DNA from: Asterella californica
Lineage: Eukaryota; Streptophyta; Marchantiopsida; Marchantiales; Aytoniaceae
Direction: 5' to 3'
NCBI GenBank assembly: GCA_036924285.1
Contig: JAYKYS010000012.1
Span: 6,944,001 to 7,008,000, forward strand
Length of the DNA stretch: 64,000 nucleotides
Part shown: one piece after another, positions 9,851 to 20,225 of the stretch
Layout: each line of letters starts with the position of its first letter
Numbering within the stretch: the first letter of the stretch is position 1
Made by a program: the position numbers and the translations under genes
Notes under the pieces: generated by a model
The model's input: only the letters and a program-made list of their open reading frames with translations
What the model was told of the DNA's origin: nothing
The model's database searches: none

Positions 9851-12800
9851 CTTGTTGAAAGTTGACTGGTTTCTCAAATCTGAGTTTTCCAACTTCTTCC
9901 TCTCCGGAAGCTGCGTGAGAGAAAACAAAAACCATTGATATAGTGAAATGAATAATTAGAAGTTATTGGCTCTGACCTTGAGAATATCGTGTAAAAAAAC
10001 AGAATGATCATTTAACTAGATACATAGAGTTTTTATGTTTCTGTTTAACTGAGTACATTGACTTTATATATTTCTAGAAAAATCGAAAGACAACATTGTT
10101 CGACTGACATGACTTGAGAATTTTCGAACTTCACTAAATCAAGACTTCTAAATATAAATAAGTGTTTGTGTACGCAGCACACTTGGATCTTGCCTAGGGA
10201 AAAGACTTACCCATAAGTAAAACAAGTGGAAGAACTCTCGTGATGCCATAACGGATAACTCTCGAATAAAAAAAAAATAGTGTACATTTTTTTAATTTAT
10301 GATCTAATTTTTTCAAAAAAATTAAAACATAAATTAAAAAATATGCATATATTCTTCTCTTCCGAACTTGGAAGAGATGAATATTCATGAAAAATGATCA
10401 CTAAGAGGGTAATTAAGATCCAGTAATTCGAAGGCAACCAAGGACCTTGCGAGAACAACACACTAATCTGGTTTTTGTGGAACTGCAAGAACATTTCACT
10501 ATTGTGACTGTAATTCTTTGACCTTTAAGCTTTCTTCCACCTTGAGCCAGGTGCTGCCCTCCGAACTCATGCTTCGCATTGCTCTTATCTTTTGAAAGTA
10601 TATGTGTTTCTTTTTAACCATAAACATCAAATCTGGTGCGACACGATTTGATGCTACACAAATCCTATGCTCTATCAGCCAATGGAGCATAGGATGAGAT
10701 TGTTGTGATTGTGAAATTAGAATATATTTGATTTTACAGTTTCATTAAACATTCAAGTTATTTTATAATTATGTGTTGAATAAGAAAAGAATAATTGCTT
10801 GATAAGTCCATTTGGTTTGATAAGCCATACTTTGTCAGATAAGGCACATATTGATAATCCACACTTGAGCTATAAGCCATTGATATCGAAATATATTTTA
10901 TTTCAGGATAGCTTATCTCATCTAAGTCATTGTTGAATAACAAAGGATAAGACCAGACAAAACTTTAAGATATTGACATGATTCAAACTGAACATCCAGA
11001 ATTCAAACAGTATCACAAGTATAATCAATCAGAGAGAAGCGTAAACAATAAAGCTGGTGAATATTGTACATGGGAAATGGAGCACAGAAATCTATTAACT
11101 TCTATTAACCAAAAGAGAACGGAAATCTGTTAACTTCTGACTAAGAGACTACAAGGACATAAATAATTGTGGAAAAACTTAAAGCTGCAAATAAACTTAA
11201 CAACAATAAGTAAGTTTGTCTCCGACTGGTATAAGCTAAGAAGTTTTTAAGTTTATTACCATTTTAAATTTAATTTGTGGTTAAGCATATAAATCTACCG
11301 TGCTTTTTTGTTTGCTTTGTGGCAAAGTCCGTGTTTAGATAATAAAGAAAGTAAAGCGGATTTTATAATCATCTAATGTGAAATTTTCATAAATCAGTCC
11401 AGATCGAACAACTTGTTTGGTTGGTGTAGTTGTTCAGTCTATACACCTATTCCTTATTCACCTCCTTGCCGTTTGGTTTTCGTTGTTTTCTTTTCGGGTC
11501 ATGTGGTTTTCCCTTCTCCATTACCATCAAGCTTCATTCGGTTATGCGAGAAAATATTTTAAACAGACATCGAAATATATAATTTCTTATTCTTTTCTCG
11601 TAGCTCGTGCAAAAAAGGGATGTTCGACTGTGGCGATTTTTCCTCCTCCATGTGCAGTTTTTTTATTCTTTTTATTCTTTTTCTCGGTCCATACCAGACC
11701 TTCAAGACAACGTTTCTTCGGTTTGGTCCATGTGAAGGAGCTTCTCGTCTTTGCTGACCTGCTAAGTTGTTTCAAATGTTTTCAATACTTCTTGCTCTCT
11801 TGCAGGCGGTGCGAGGGTGTTGTTTCGTGCAGCAGTATATTCTCGACGGGACACAAACATCGCAAGTAGTGCTCGTATACTTGACAGATAGTGTTAAATG
11901 CAGTTTTATTTCAGTACTGACAAGTACCAGTACATTTACGTGCACATAGAACGACGGGACGAAAGTAGTAGTGCCATACTTTGTTATCTCTACCTTTACA
12001 GATAAACATAAATACATCATAACGATACGTCAATGAGTACATAAACATGAATACATCATAACTGATGAGTACTGTACATCATAGAACATCTTGAAGCCTA
12101 AAAAGGATTGATTATAAATTCCATTTGCCTCCAGCACGGTTCTGCCGATAATGTGACTGACATCAAGACGAAGTCCCGATTCGTATATAACACAAAACCT
12201 CGCAATCGTAGTGCCTAGTCGTCCAATACATCAGCCTGCAATTGGGCAGTAACCAATACAGACGGATTGTGCTGAACGCGTCACTTAAGACACAGACGAC
12301 TGTAAATAAGTGACCTTCCACTGTACATAACTCGAGTTCTAGTGGAATATCACAAGTTTTGTATTGCCCTTCTCTGAAAATGAGCGTGCTCCCATTACAG
12401 CTCCGTCTGTGACCATTCTCATCAATACTTCCCCGCTCTAGCTACAGCATCCGAAATCCGATGTGTGGTGTTGTCACCCGTCTCTAGCAATATCAACCGC
12501 TGCTGCTACAGCATAGTCTGCACGTAAAGCCGAGATCAGCTAGGAAAGAAGAAGGTTCGAAGGTGCGACTATAAACAAGAAGTAAACTTACCTTCCGTCG
12601 CTCGCAGTAATATAGTCTCTCGAAGAAGAGCGCTGCAAAAAGAAATGTACTCAGGAAAGCTTGCACAGCTTCAAAAAGTGGACACGCATCCATCGCTGGA
12701 GAAGACAGATCCAGCGACCGTTCCTCCTCTTCAGGAGTTAGACTAGTGAAGTAACGCTGCCGATCCTCACGCTTGGAGAAAAATATAGTATCGATATCTG

Positions 12801-14023
12801 TCATCGTCACACCCAGTGATCTACTAGTCTCCTTCCAACAGAGGACAGTGACTAATCTGTTCTTGACATCGATCGAGCTGGTCGTATGCAAACATAAAAC
12901 ACCTTGACGTGCAAATGTAATAATGCTCCTCCTCGTTCCACCGAGATGAGCCATTGTCACACTCTCGTTGTACAAAAGCACACAAGGAGTCCCAACAACA
13001 CAGGTCCAGATCCTCACCAGTTTGCTCGATCACGGACACTTCAAGAGTCTTCAGAGAGACTGTTCTTCTAGATCAAGGAAGAGGTGGATTGCTCGCACGG
13101 GTCACGCGAGCGGCTTGTCGTATTTGCATCAGATGGAAAGAAGAAATGCTTACAACCTATCCTATAACTCTTGTATTGAAGGCTTTGCACACACAAGCTA
13201 AACACTTCAATCTGTACACTGAAGAAAACAACAGGTTTCAAAAGCTTCTCGTCATCCTCGTGTCGGAGATACTTTGGATAAGAAAAGAATCTAAAGTAAA
13301 TAAAAAATTGAATAAAAGTTATATTAAGCAAGGCTTTAACTCAGAACTTTTGCTAATTCACTCAATGCTAAATAAACTAAACTAAAAAATCAGATTGACT
13401 TGATGACATAATATGTAACTTAATTAGATATAATTAAAAGAGGAAGGAGGAAGAGGAAGGAGCTCCCTCATTTCTTCCTTACCACTCTCACTCCTTCTTC
13501 TCTTCTATCTTTACCCCTTCCGTGCTCCTTCCTCCCCTTCTTCCCTCCTTTCTTTGCTTGTCAAACTTATTGGTTCATTTTCAAGCAGCTCAAAAATCGG
13601 TCTCTCAAAGCCCACCCACCCATCCTCGAGTTCTATATTTTTGGTCCATCTTCTCGGCACTCTTTCTTGTATACTCAAAGAAACTTTCCTCCACGTATGA
13701 TCCCTTTCACGCATGATCTATTTCTCGCTAGATTCTTCACAATCTCTCTCGCACACACATTTTTTTACATTCATTTGTGCTTTCAAATGAAAAGTTGAAC
13801 TTGCAATAGATTCTCTGTGAATCCTATCTAAATCCATAGAACTCATGATATTCTTACTTACGCAATTGAGTGCTGTAAAGTTCATGAGATTTGTAATTGT
13901 AGATTTTTATATATTGTGCGTTAATCAATATTTAGATAATAAGAGAAATAAGGCATTTGATTGATCCCATCATGAAAGTTAATTTATCCGTTATTTGAGT
14001 AAGTATCCTTCAATCAGCATCTT
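9851..14023. other. Intergenic with minor repeats and one unsupported open frame
   Basis: AT-rich spacer with no convincing gene. 11412-11434 resembles the first 23 bases around the tRNA-Val start. 12002-12072 is an imperfect duplication (AATACATCATAAC...GAGTAC twice). A minus-strand open frame at 12493-13017 (174 codons) has no recognisable domain and may be chance. 13434-13560 passes from a purine run to a long pyrimidine-rich run (GGAAGGAGGAAGAGG, then CTTCTTCTCTT). Confidence 0.5.
11412..11434 (+). repeat. Possible tRNA-Val 5' fragment
   Basis: CTTGTTTGGTTGGTGTAGTT differs at one place from the matching stretch beginning three bases before the tRNA-Val at 14024. It includes the A-box, but the rest of the tRNA and any B-box are missing. 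It could be a truncated copy or a SINE head; chance is not excluded. Confidence 0.35.
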
Positions 14024-14097
14024 GTCTGGTTGGTGTAGTTGGTTATCACGCTAGTCTCACACACTAGAGGTCCGCGGTTCGATCCCGCGATCAGACA
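14024..14097 (+). tRNA. tRNA-Val (anticodon CAC)
   Basis: A 74-base cloverleaf with no intron. The acceptor stem pairs GTCTGGT with ATCAGAC (one G-T pair), followed by discriminator A. The D arm pairs GTG with CAC around TAGTTGGTTAT. The anticodon arm CTAGT-CTCACAC-ACTAG gives anticodon CAC, which reads the Val codon GTG. The T arm is CGCGG-TTCGATC-CCGCG. The A-box (TGGTGTAGTTGG) and B-box (GGTTCGATCCC) are intact. It closely resembles angiosperm tRNA-Val(CAC). A T5 run 14 bases downstream can end Pol III transcription. The gene looks functional. Confidence 0.96.
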
Positions 14098-14104
14098 ACG
14101 GTTG

Positions 14105-14210
14105 CTGAAGTTTTTGGTTGGAGTTTTACATCTTCACGCTATGACATAACATGACACCTGAAGTTTTTGGTTGGAGTTTTACATCTTCACGCTATGACAT
14201 AACATGACAC
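14105..14210 (+). repeat. Perfect 53 bp tandem duplication beside tRNA-Val
   Basis: Units at 14105-14157 and 14158-14210 are identical, beginning CTGAAGTTTTTGGTTGG and ending ATAACATGACAC. The duplication starts eight bases after the tRNA and repeats its terminator. Identity of the copies implies a recent event. Confidence 0.95.
14111..14115 (+). terminator. Pol III T-run terminator after tRNA-Val
   Basis: TTTTT begins 14 bases after the tRNA. A second copy of the run lies at about 14164-14168 because the flank is duplicated. Confidence 0.7.
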
Positions 14211-14264
14211 CTGAACCGAATAGGAAGAGCAAATCGGGGCTAAGCATTGCTATCCTTCATTCTA

Positions 14265-14760
14265 AAGTCGCTTATTTGTTTTAAAATATCATATGTCTGA
14301 TAAATCAAAACTGTGAATATATAACAGAGGTTATTATTAATATTATCGTTTATTTTATATCACATGCTGCTACAATTGGGGCCATCTCTCGAAGGGCCAA
14401 ACAACCAACACCTCCGAAGGGGAAGAAAAAAATTAAATATAACTTTATTATCTTTAGTTCTAAAATAATTTATTATTTTAAAATTTATCACATATAGATA
14501 AATCAAAACTCTTGAATACATCAAAACTGTGAATATATAACAGAGATTATTAGAAATCGGGGGTAAGTATTTTAAAATTATCTATTATCTTAAAATATCA
14601 CATGCTGATAAATCATAACTGTGCATACAATTGGGGCCAAATAACCAACACCTCCGAAGGGAAAGAAATATTAAATTTTTATTTTTATTTTTAATATAAA
14701 ATAATTTATTATTTTTAAAAATATCACACATAGATAAATCAAAACCCTTGAATACAACTG
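14265..14760. repeat. Imperfect tandem duplication, about 250 bp period
   Basis: Two related blocks share TATCACATGCTG (14359 and 14597), ACAATTGGGGCCA (14372 and 14627), CAACACCTCCGAAGGG and ATAGATAAATCAAAAC. Each ends in an AT-rich stretch with TTTATTATTTT. No coding sequence is present. Confidence 0.75.
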
Positions 14761-15480
14761 GTACACAAGAAGTAACATGACTTATTGCGATTATTTTTCT
14801 GTAGACCACACCATCTAAAGCTCTATTTAGAACAATGGAATCGCTGTCTAAATAGTGTAGTGTAAAAGAGAGAAAAAATGACACGCCCTGACTCCTATCG
14901 TGGTAAGTTCACAAAGTTCACATACAAACCTTGCAGTTACACTTTACGGAGTTTTCACTTCTTTCTCCGGAGGAATCTTTCTTTCCACTACTACTTCCGT
15001 CGTCTAGTGACGGTACTGAATGGCGACTTCTTCTTTTATTCAAACCATTCAGGGTTAGGGTTTGTCTCCATTACGTCCTTAGTGTTCTTTTCCGCGATCG
15101 TCGGTATCCTTGGCCGTTATCAAAATGTCGTGTGTAAAAATTGTTGTTCTACCATGCTTGGGTTCGGATCGTTCAGTTTATCATCTCAGAGTTTATCTCT
15201 CTCTACTCATTGGATTATTATCAGAGTGATAATGACTTATAAATATTGGTGAGTAATCAAATGTCATGTAATCTGAACTTCTCATCGAAACGACTAAATA
15301 TTATCTGTACAGAATTATCTCGTACACACTTGTAATAGAGATCAACTTCTGATTCACGAAAGATGCACCAGAAATCACCAGGGGGAATTACTTAGTACGC
15401 AATGGAGAAATGCTCCATCCGCTCCTCCGGAAGATGTCTTCGAATAGTCATAAATGTGGGAAACCAGTTATGGGTAATAA
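14761..15480. other. Intergenic; no gene supported
   Basis: A plus-strand open frame of about 124 codons (14878-15252) has no recognisable domain and an odd Phe/Ser-rich composition, so I do not call it. The CAGGGTTAGGGTTTG near 15050 contains telo-box-like words found in some plant promoters. This may be a promoter or leader, but no following intact gene is visible. Confidence 0.4.
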
Positions 15481-16398
15481 AACTGGTATAAGACAAAGTT
15501 CACCAAGTTGCGACTTGAACTTTTCGAAACTCTTCTCACGGAGGGCTACTCGGAACTCGTATGGACTCGAGAGGACCACTTCGTAAACCTCGGATCAAAC
15601 TTACCACGTTAAAGAGTCTATACAACGTGGATGAGTACAGCACAAGCTCATGATTCTCAGCCTATGATAGGAACTATGGCCGAATTCCTGTACCACGGCC
15701 CAGAGGGCAGGGAATCGCTGGTGGTTCCAGTCACAAGACTGTGATAAGATTGACGATGAGGAAGCCATCTCAAACTTCGCAGAGCTCTACTCCGTCGACA
15801 TGAGACGGGGCGACTTGATGATGTCTTCGCTGCTGTTTTCGGAAGCTCGTGAATCGGCCATTCCTTTCCTCTTGGATGAAAAGACTGAGCCCCGCGGTTT
15901 AGGAATCTTGGGGTTCATTATATGAGAAGAAGGGAAGATGACTGCCGCTGTATACGAAGCACTCAAGGACAGGCAAGGGCTAGTTCAGTTTTTCTTGAGC
16001 CCACTGATTTCTGTAGGAGAGCTTTGAGACCTGGCATGACTGCAAATGGAGATTTCATCTACTTTAATGGACGCTTCTATCTTATCTCCTACAGTGTGGA
16101 ATCTTGTGATCATCAAATTCAGTTCGAGCAGATTGTCGAGAAGCCATAGCCAGTGTTTCACCAGAATTCAATTTTCTTTCGTCACATGTGGCCTTCCATA
16201 GACTGTGACTGGAATGGATTCTTCTATCCTGGACCACCTATGGTATCACTTGCCGAAGTCGAAGGGAGGAACCACTTGCAACTTTCGGAGTTAAGAAATG
16301 GATGGGAGAGTTCACGTCTTACTTTTTCATTTACAAATGCGACTGCAATCGACTGTAATTTCAGCGTGGAATTTATTATGTCCTCTATGAACATGTAG
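15481..16398 (+). pseudogene. Unrecognised decayed protein-coding sequence
   Basis: GC content rises here and long pieces read as protein in changing frames. From 15487 one frame reads FTKLRLELFETLLTEGYSEL and VWTREDHFVNLGSNLPR, a TAA, then AEFLYHGPEGRESLVVPV. A shift near 15750 leads to DDEEAISNFAELYSVDMRRG and ESAIPFLLDEKTEPRGLGIL. An in-frame TGA follows near 15923, then MTAAVYEALKDRQGLVQFF. Another shift gives NGDFIYFNGRFYLISYSVES (to a TAG near 16147), then VSLAEVEGRNHLQLSELRNG up to 16398. The FIYFNGRFYLI part faintly recalls F-box-associated propeller proteins; I would not name the family on that. There are at least three stops and two shifts, with little room for introns, so pseudogene is the best call. 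Confidence 0.45.
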
Positions 16399-17877
16399 TC
16401 CAAACCACCGTACCTGTCTCTCTTTATACGTCGTCCTATCATGGTCTTGCTAGACCAACTTCAGTGCAAAACAGTCGTCGTCCATGATCTCTAATGGCAA
16501 GGTGGATGTTCCCAGCTATGAAAGCACATGCTGTTGCAACAGAGGAAGACCAGTGTCGAGGGGGGCGCCATGCATCTTCGTCCTGTACCGACGTGCTCGA
16601 TAGAAGGAAGAGCGTCCTCTTCCAGATCTTCATCCTTTAATAGACTTCGTTCCTCCACCTGTAAGCACTCTGATATCATGTTCCCCTCTGTAGTCTACAT
16701 TCGGCTCATGTTTTCAACCTTATTATCAAGGCTTAGCCCGTAAGCAATATTATAATGAAGATCCTCGATATAGAGGTGGTAAAATTATGAAGCAATGCAA
16801 ACAATCCAAGCTCGCTTCACACGCAGTGTCAATGGTCCAGTATGTCCAGAAGATAAACCTTATAAAACTTTATTCGCTCATCTCTGCATTTAGGACACTT
16901 GATTGATTTAGTGAGTGGAAGGTCACCAAGCCGGTGACCAGCGAGATTTATGCGACGAGCTTCGAAATTCTTGCGGTATACAACATTGCTCTCTGCCATC
17001 TCCTGTTTGAACGTAAGAAGGAGAATGAAGTAGCGTTAAGTAAAAGGAGTGGAATATCATTGAAAAGCAATCATCGACTGAACGTGAACTCATGTATAAA
17101 CAGTCCAGAGATGAAACAGATCAAACCCGATGGTTGCACTCGTTGCATGCGTATAAAAGTTCATCATCTGAAATCCTGGGGTAGAGCAGGCCATTGCTGC
17201 ACGACAACGAACTCATGGTAAGATCTCTTGACTTGAACCTAGAAATGGGGACCCCAAAGGAGAGGCGATGCAGCAAAAGCGCTTCCTTACCACTTGGGAC
17301 AGAAGTTTATTATGCTCATATCTTTGTAGACGATTATCCTCGGCTTGTTACTGGGAGAAACAAAATCTCATCCACCAGCTTTAATTCCCAGTGACGATTG
17401 CCAGAACTACGTGCGTTATGATCTTTGACGCTCAGAGCTCCGCATGTGCGTTATGTTTCATGACCCTTGACGTTCAAAGCTCAGCATGTGTATGTAAAGA
17501 GAAGCAATTTCACTTTCAGTATTAGCCCAGAGGTCAACTGCAGCTCGTGACCAAGTACATCTTTTCATGCCCTGGAGCAAGGAATCACTGACTTGCTTGG
17601 ACTTCCCTGAGAGAACTTCTAAACTACTAATGGATCAGCTCAGTAAAGCTGTCACTTACACGAGTGGACATACTGCTCCTGTGTTTTAGTAACATTGTGC
17701 CATGCTCCGAAACTTGGAGGTATGGGAGGTTTCCAGAAATGTTATACAATCATAACTTCTCAAACGCAATCCTGAGGGTTCTCGACTATCGAGCTTTCGT
17801 GAAACACTCATATGCGGAAAGGTTTCTCCACTGAGCAGATCTCAAGAACACAACAGCAAAGCAATAATCTACAGCAT
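16399..17877. other. Intergenic, downstream of the TauE/SafE gene
   Basis: Only short unconvincing open frames occur. An imperfect direct repeat at about 17411-17490 shares GTGCGTTATG, TTGACG and AGCTC.GCATGTG. The part next to 17878 should hold the 3' UTR of the minus-strand gene; I see no clear poly(A) signal. Confidence 0.4.
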
Positions 17878-20225
17878 CTAGCAAGGAGAGTGGAAACCCA
17901 TGTAGGCCCCAGACTGATACTGCTTCCACACGTTCGAACCTCCTACACTAGCCATGAGTAAAGCGCTGAGACCGATAACGAATGCTACTACCAACACAAT
18001 TAACGACGCCCGGCCGTACTTGTTGATGATTCTTTGCAGCACAAGAATTCCCACAGCAGAAAAGAGAGCTGAAACGCCTGCTGCAGTGAGTGCCCAGTCT
18101 ACTGGAACACGGCCCATGAGCCAGAACTGAACCACCGACATGGACGAGGAAAAGACCACCATAAAGCCGGATGTTGCTGCTGTGACCTGCAATAGTGCTG
18201 GCCTTCTCAGTTCACTGAACACAACTCATTTCAATTGTTCTGCACCCTCCCAGGCACCGAGTAATAGAACAGAAACCACGGTGAAGTTTCGTAGTTTACC
18301 TGCGGATGCATTCCAGCTTGCATAAGCATGGGGTTGATGATCATAGCTCCTCCAATGCCCAGCATTCCTCCTATTATACCTGTTACGAGTGCCATCTTCG
18401 GGAACATGGAGCTTTCTTTTGGTCCTAGTACAAAACCATCACCCTGCAGTAACCAGGAAGACGTCGACAACAACAGGCACACAACAATGAGTAGTGGCGA
18501 CATGACCAAGCATCTAAAATATTCGACTGGAGCGACAGAAATCATCAGCTTCGTGATAATCATAAAGGAAGCACGACCGCACTGGAGTCACTCACAGGAA
18601 GTCAGCAACCAATCTTCATCCAGGAAACAAGAATGGGACAGCTTTTACCTGAATTTCGTTTCATGAAACTTGTGCCTTTAAGTTAGCATTGTAACAGTAA
18701 GTGTGAAAAGCCCAAATCTGGTGAATCTGGTGATTCTTTGCAGATACTTTGTTCTATAAGTAGTACTGATCGAGTATGTGGGACATGAAGAACTTACCAT
18801 TGCCACAGAAGCGTCTATGGAGTTGGAGAAGGACATCAGCTGATTCTTGAGAGATAAGTAAGTTACAATCAGAGCAAATGGTATCTGAGACGCCGTGAGT
18901 AGCCAGTAAACTACGCCGCACTGCAAAACATATCATATAATTTAACGTGACATCTTGCCTGAAGGCAGAGCGAATAGCTACCGCCCATCAAATCACCAAC
19001 AAACTGACTAAGGGCGGGGAAGTCGTTAAAGCATTTTCCTCGAGATAAAACAGTAAGTAGTCGACAATCCAAGCAACAAATGTGTTGGCCCAGTTATGGG
19101 TCGCAATCGAGTTGTTGCCAGAATGTGAAGAAATCTGTAGTCAGCCTCCTCAAAATTTCCGAGTCCCTTCCAGCAAAATTTTATATCTTGGCTCAAATTG
19201 AGATTCTAAATCCTCAGATCATGTGGATTCTGCTGCACACTCGAGTCAGAAGGAACACAAATAGGAAGAAACACAAATGCATAGTCTCATCGCCGAGGTG
19301 TAAATAGTGTGTCCGTCGGTATAAAATGTCATTGCCTTCGAAGTATGAAAATCAACGAAGATGTTACATTGATTACCTTGCCGCTTACGTCGTCTCGAAT
19401 AATCTGTACTGCAAAGAAGGTTAGCCACACCATCGCCAGAACTAATATTCTGGTAGTTGGAAACCCGATTGAAATGCGACGCTCGAGCAAAGGTTCCATG
19501 AGAGTTCTACTTTCTGCTTCAGAGGGTTTCACACTTTGAGAAACAGTCTTCCTGCCAGCAGTTTCATTTGACGAGGCCAGTTGTTGTGACTCTTTGTTCC
19601 AGCGTTTCACTCCACTTTGAAGAGAGTTTACAGTCATGTAAGACAGGACCACTGTAAGCAACAACGTAACCAACCAGCTCGGAAACATAACATTTAAAAT
19701 CACTCCAACGCTGATTCCCAGAAGCAGATTCGGCTGAAGGAGAAGCGCTGCTTCGAAGTCTATAAGGGGTTTTTCCAGATGAACCGGATCACTTCGTGGT
19801 AGATTCAGAAGCATGGTTATCGACTGGCCCCCTACTATCATGAAATTGGACAAAGCTGCAGAAGTTTTCGAGTCGAATTGCAACAGAAGATTGAAAAGAG
19901 GCACGAAGAGACCTCCACCTCCGAGGCCTGCAGCAGTACAGAGACTTGCACCCGTTCCACCGAGAATAATTGCTGCCACTGAGCGCGCGTTAAGCTCGAG
20001 TTTGGGCCAGTAATAGTCATCACCTTCTCCCTCCATATAAGCACGAGTTGTTAAATTCGCCGTTTTCCCATGGCTTTGGAGCCCAGCAATCCTGTGGGAT
20101 GTCAGAAGCGTGGGAAGGCTGGCAGCTTCAGCTCCCACGGAGACGACAAAGGTGAAAGCAGTGGCCAGGCAATATCCCGCTACCACAACCCTTCGGCTGG
20201 TCGATGCCCAGTCTTGACGACCCAT
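17878..20225 (-). CDS. Sulfite exporter TauE/SafE family membrane protein, four exons
   Basis: Model: complement(join(17878..18186, 18300..18443, 18798..18920, 19377..20225)), 474 residues, all introns phase 0 with GT-AG ends (113, 354 and 456 bp). The family comprises multi-spanning transporters for sulfur compounds and other anions; the plant substrates are mostly unknown. A hydrophobic N-terminus (VVVAGYCLATAFTFVVSV, about residues 13-30) looks like a signal peptide. The first conserved half has GGTGASLCTAAGLGGGGLF (about 89-107), FNLLLQFDSKTSAALSNF and VGGQSITMLLNLP. A Ser/Glu-rich loop (about 206-250) follows. Exon 2 gives CGVVYWLLTASQIPFALIV. Exon 3 gives the second-half motif GIIGGMLGIGGAMIINPMLM ending GMHPQ. 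Exon 4 gives VTAATSGFMVVFSSSMS and two more membrane segments. Length is normal for plant members. The frame is intact with no stops, so it is probably functional. Confidence 0.93.

Noticed and set aside
10775..10930. Recurring GATAAG.CA words considered as a MITE
   Set aside because: The words are irregularly spaced and no terminal inverted repeat or target duplication could be found.
12493..13017. Minus-strand open frame of 174 codons
   Set aside because: No recognisable family, no splice context, overlapping frames on the other strand. Chance in a slightly GC-richer patch is as likely as a gene.
15048..15064. GGGTTAGGGTTT considered as an interstitial telomere repeat
   Set aside because: Only about one and a half units; better described as a telo-box-like word.
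14878..15252. Plus-strand open frame of 124 codons
   Set aside because: Phe/Ser/Tyr-rich, no domain, more like an untranslated leader than a protein.
18140..18666. Plus-strand open frames across the TauE/SafE exons
   Set aside because: They lie antisense to well-supported exons and have no domain.
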